DNA of 64,000 nucleotides from Vibrio diabolicus (GTDB lineage: Bacteria; Pseudomonadota; Gammaproteobacteria; Enterobacterales; Vibrionaceae). The DNA is taken from the NCBI GenBank assembly GCA_001048675.1, contig CCKK01000016.1, forward strand, positions 1 through 64,000, in the 5' to 3' direction. The stretch's first letter is position 1, and each line of letters begins with the position of its first letter. The translations under genes and the position numbers were made by a program. This document shows, piece after piece, positions 63,840 through 64,000 of this stretch. A model generated the notes under the pieces. It had not been told where the DNA came from and searched no databases. It worked only from the letters and a program-made list of their open reading frames with translations.

Positions 63840-63909
63840 GAGAAATTCTTAATAACAATGGTAACGAAATAGTATCAACTTCAAGGGTTGAATAAAACGC
63901 AATTTAATT

Positions 63910-63928
63910 GATAATGATTTTCAATATC
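63910..63928. promoter_or_regulatory. Fur box
   Basis: GATAATGATTTTCAATATC matches the 19-bp Fur consensus at 16 positions, 20 bp before the gene starting at 63948. Confidence 0.75.
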
Positions 63929-63947
63929 AATTAAATTTAACATACAT

Positions 63948-64000
63948 ATGAATTCTACTTTCTTTGCTATTCTCGGCGCACTGTTTGGCTCTCTTTGTGC
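63948..64000 (+). CDS. Membrane protein N-terminus, cut by the window end
   Basis: ATG at 63948 begins MNSTFFAILGALFGSLC, a hydrophobic segment resembling the start of small membrane proteins (for example the DUF423/YgdD type); too short to classify. The strong Fur box just upstream indicates iron-regulated expression. Confidence 0.5.
   Translation, partial: MNSTFFAILGALFGSLC

Noticed and set aside
1-64000. CRISPR arrays, insertion sequences, rRNA genes
   Set aside because: No regularly spaced short repeats, transposase genes or rRNA sequence found; the only repeat array is the coding one in rsxC.

Overview
The window is chromosomal DNA of a Vibrio, most likely of the Harveyi clade (V. parahaemolyticus / V. 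alginolyticus / V. campbellii group). The evidence is the host gene order: rsxCDGE-nth, gloA, motY divergent from rnt, an Na+/H+ antiporter, grxD, sodB, a VC2046-type gene, adhE next to a marC-type gene, asd, nhaC, yejK/yejL-yejM and tRNA-Ser(UGA). motY, the sodium-motor T-ring protein, is a strong Vibrio marker. Family names are recognised from protein sequence; no database search was possible.

Layout: (1) 1-8.6 kb, host core genes. (2) About 8.60-45.69 kb, a roughly 37 kb P2/186/K139-type prophage inserted in the first codons of a cytoplasmic DsbA-family gene. The two ends share an 11-bp core (TAAAGCTTTAT, at 8604 and 45682). About 55-115 bp inside each core lie tandem TGGCGRYA repeats that look like integrase arm sites. 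(3) 45.7-64 kb, host core genes, ending at a Fur-box-preceded gene cut by the window edge.

The prophage reads as follows. At the left end are two possible conversion genes (a lipoprotein and a small helical protein). Next comes the leftward late operon: baseplate hub/spike, baseplate proteins, tail fibre, gpI, gpJ, wedge, tape measure, a frameshifted tail assembly chaperone, Rz1/Rz, SAR endolysin, holin, a DksA-like zinc finger, tail tube, sheath, gpS, gpR, gpL, gpM, gpN and gpO. Terminase gpP and portal gpQ are divergent to it and are followed by an Ogr-type late activator. A cargo block follows with a LexA-boxed 77-aa gene, an orphan gene, a lipoprotein and an AHH-nuclease/immunity pair. 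Then come the HUH replication protein and early genes, CII, Cox and a 186-type CI. The region between cI and int carries a second cargo block: two membrane proteins, a DUF6414-like protein with a frameshift, and a KAP P-loop NTPase. The tyrosine integrase is preceded by a near-perfect LexA box, and a membrane/coiled-coil protein sits between int and attR.

The control circuit is the most coherent story. CI resembles the coliphage 186 repressor, which is not cleaved by RecA, and lacks a visible Ser-Lys protease dyad. Two strong LexA boxes precede a 77-aa gene and int. This suggests induction by a LexA-controlled antirepressor (a Tum analogue) together with SOS-driven integrase.

Four genes are broken by frame changes. 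Three (nth, the DUF6414-like gene, the Hpt-domain gene) each behave as if one extra base sits in an A/T homopolymer, and the fourth (rsxC) has an 89-bp gap inside a 114-bp tandem repeat. Sequencing or assembly error should be excluded before these are called pseudogenes.
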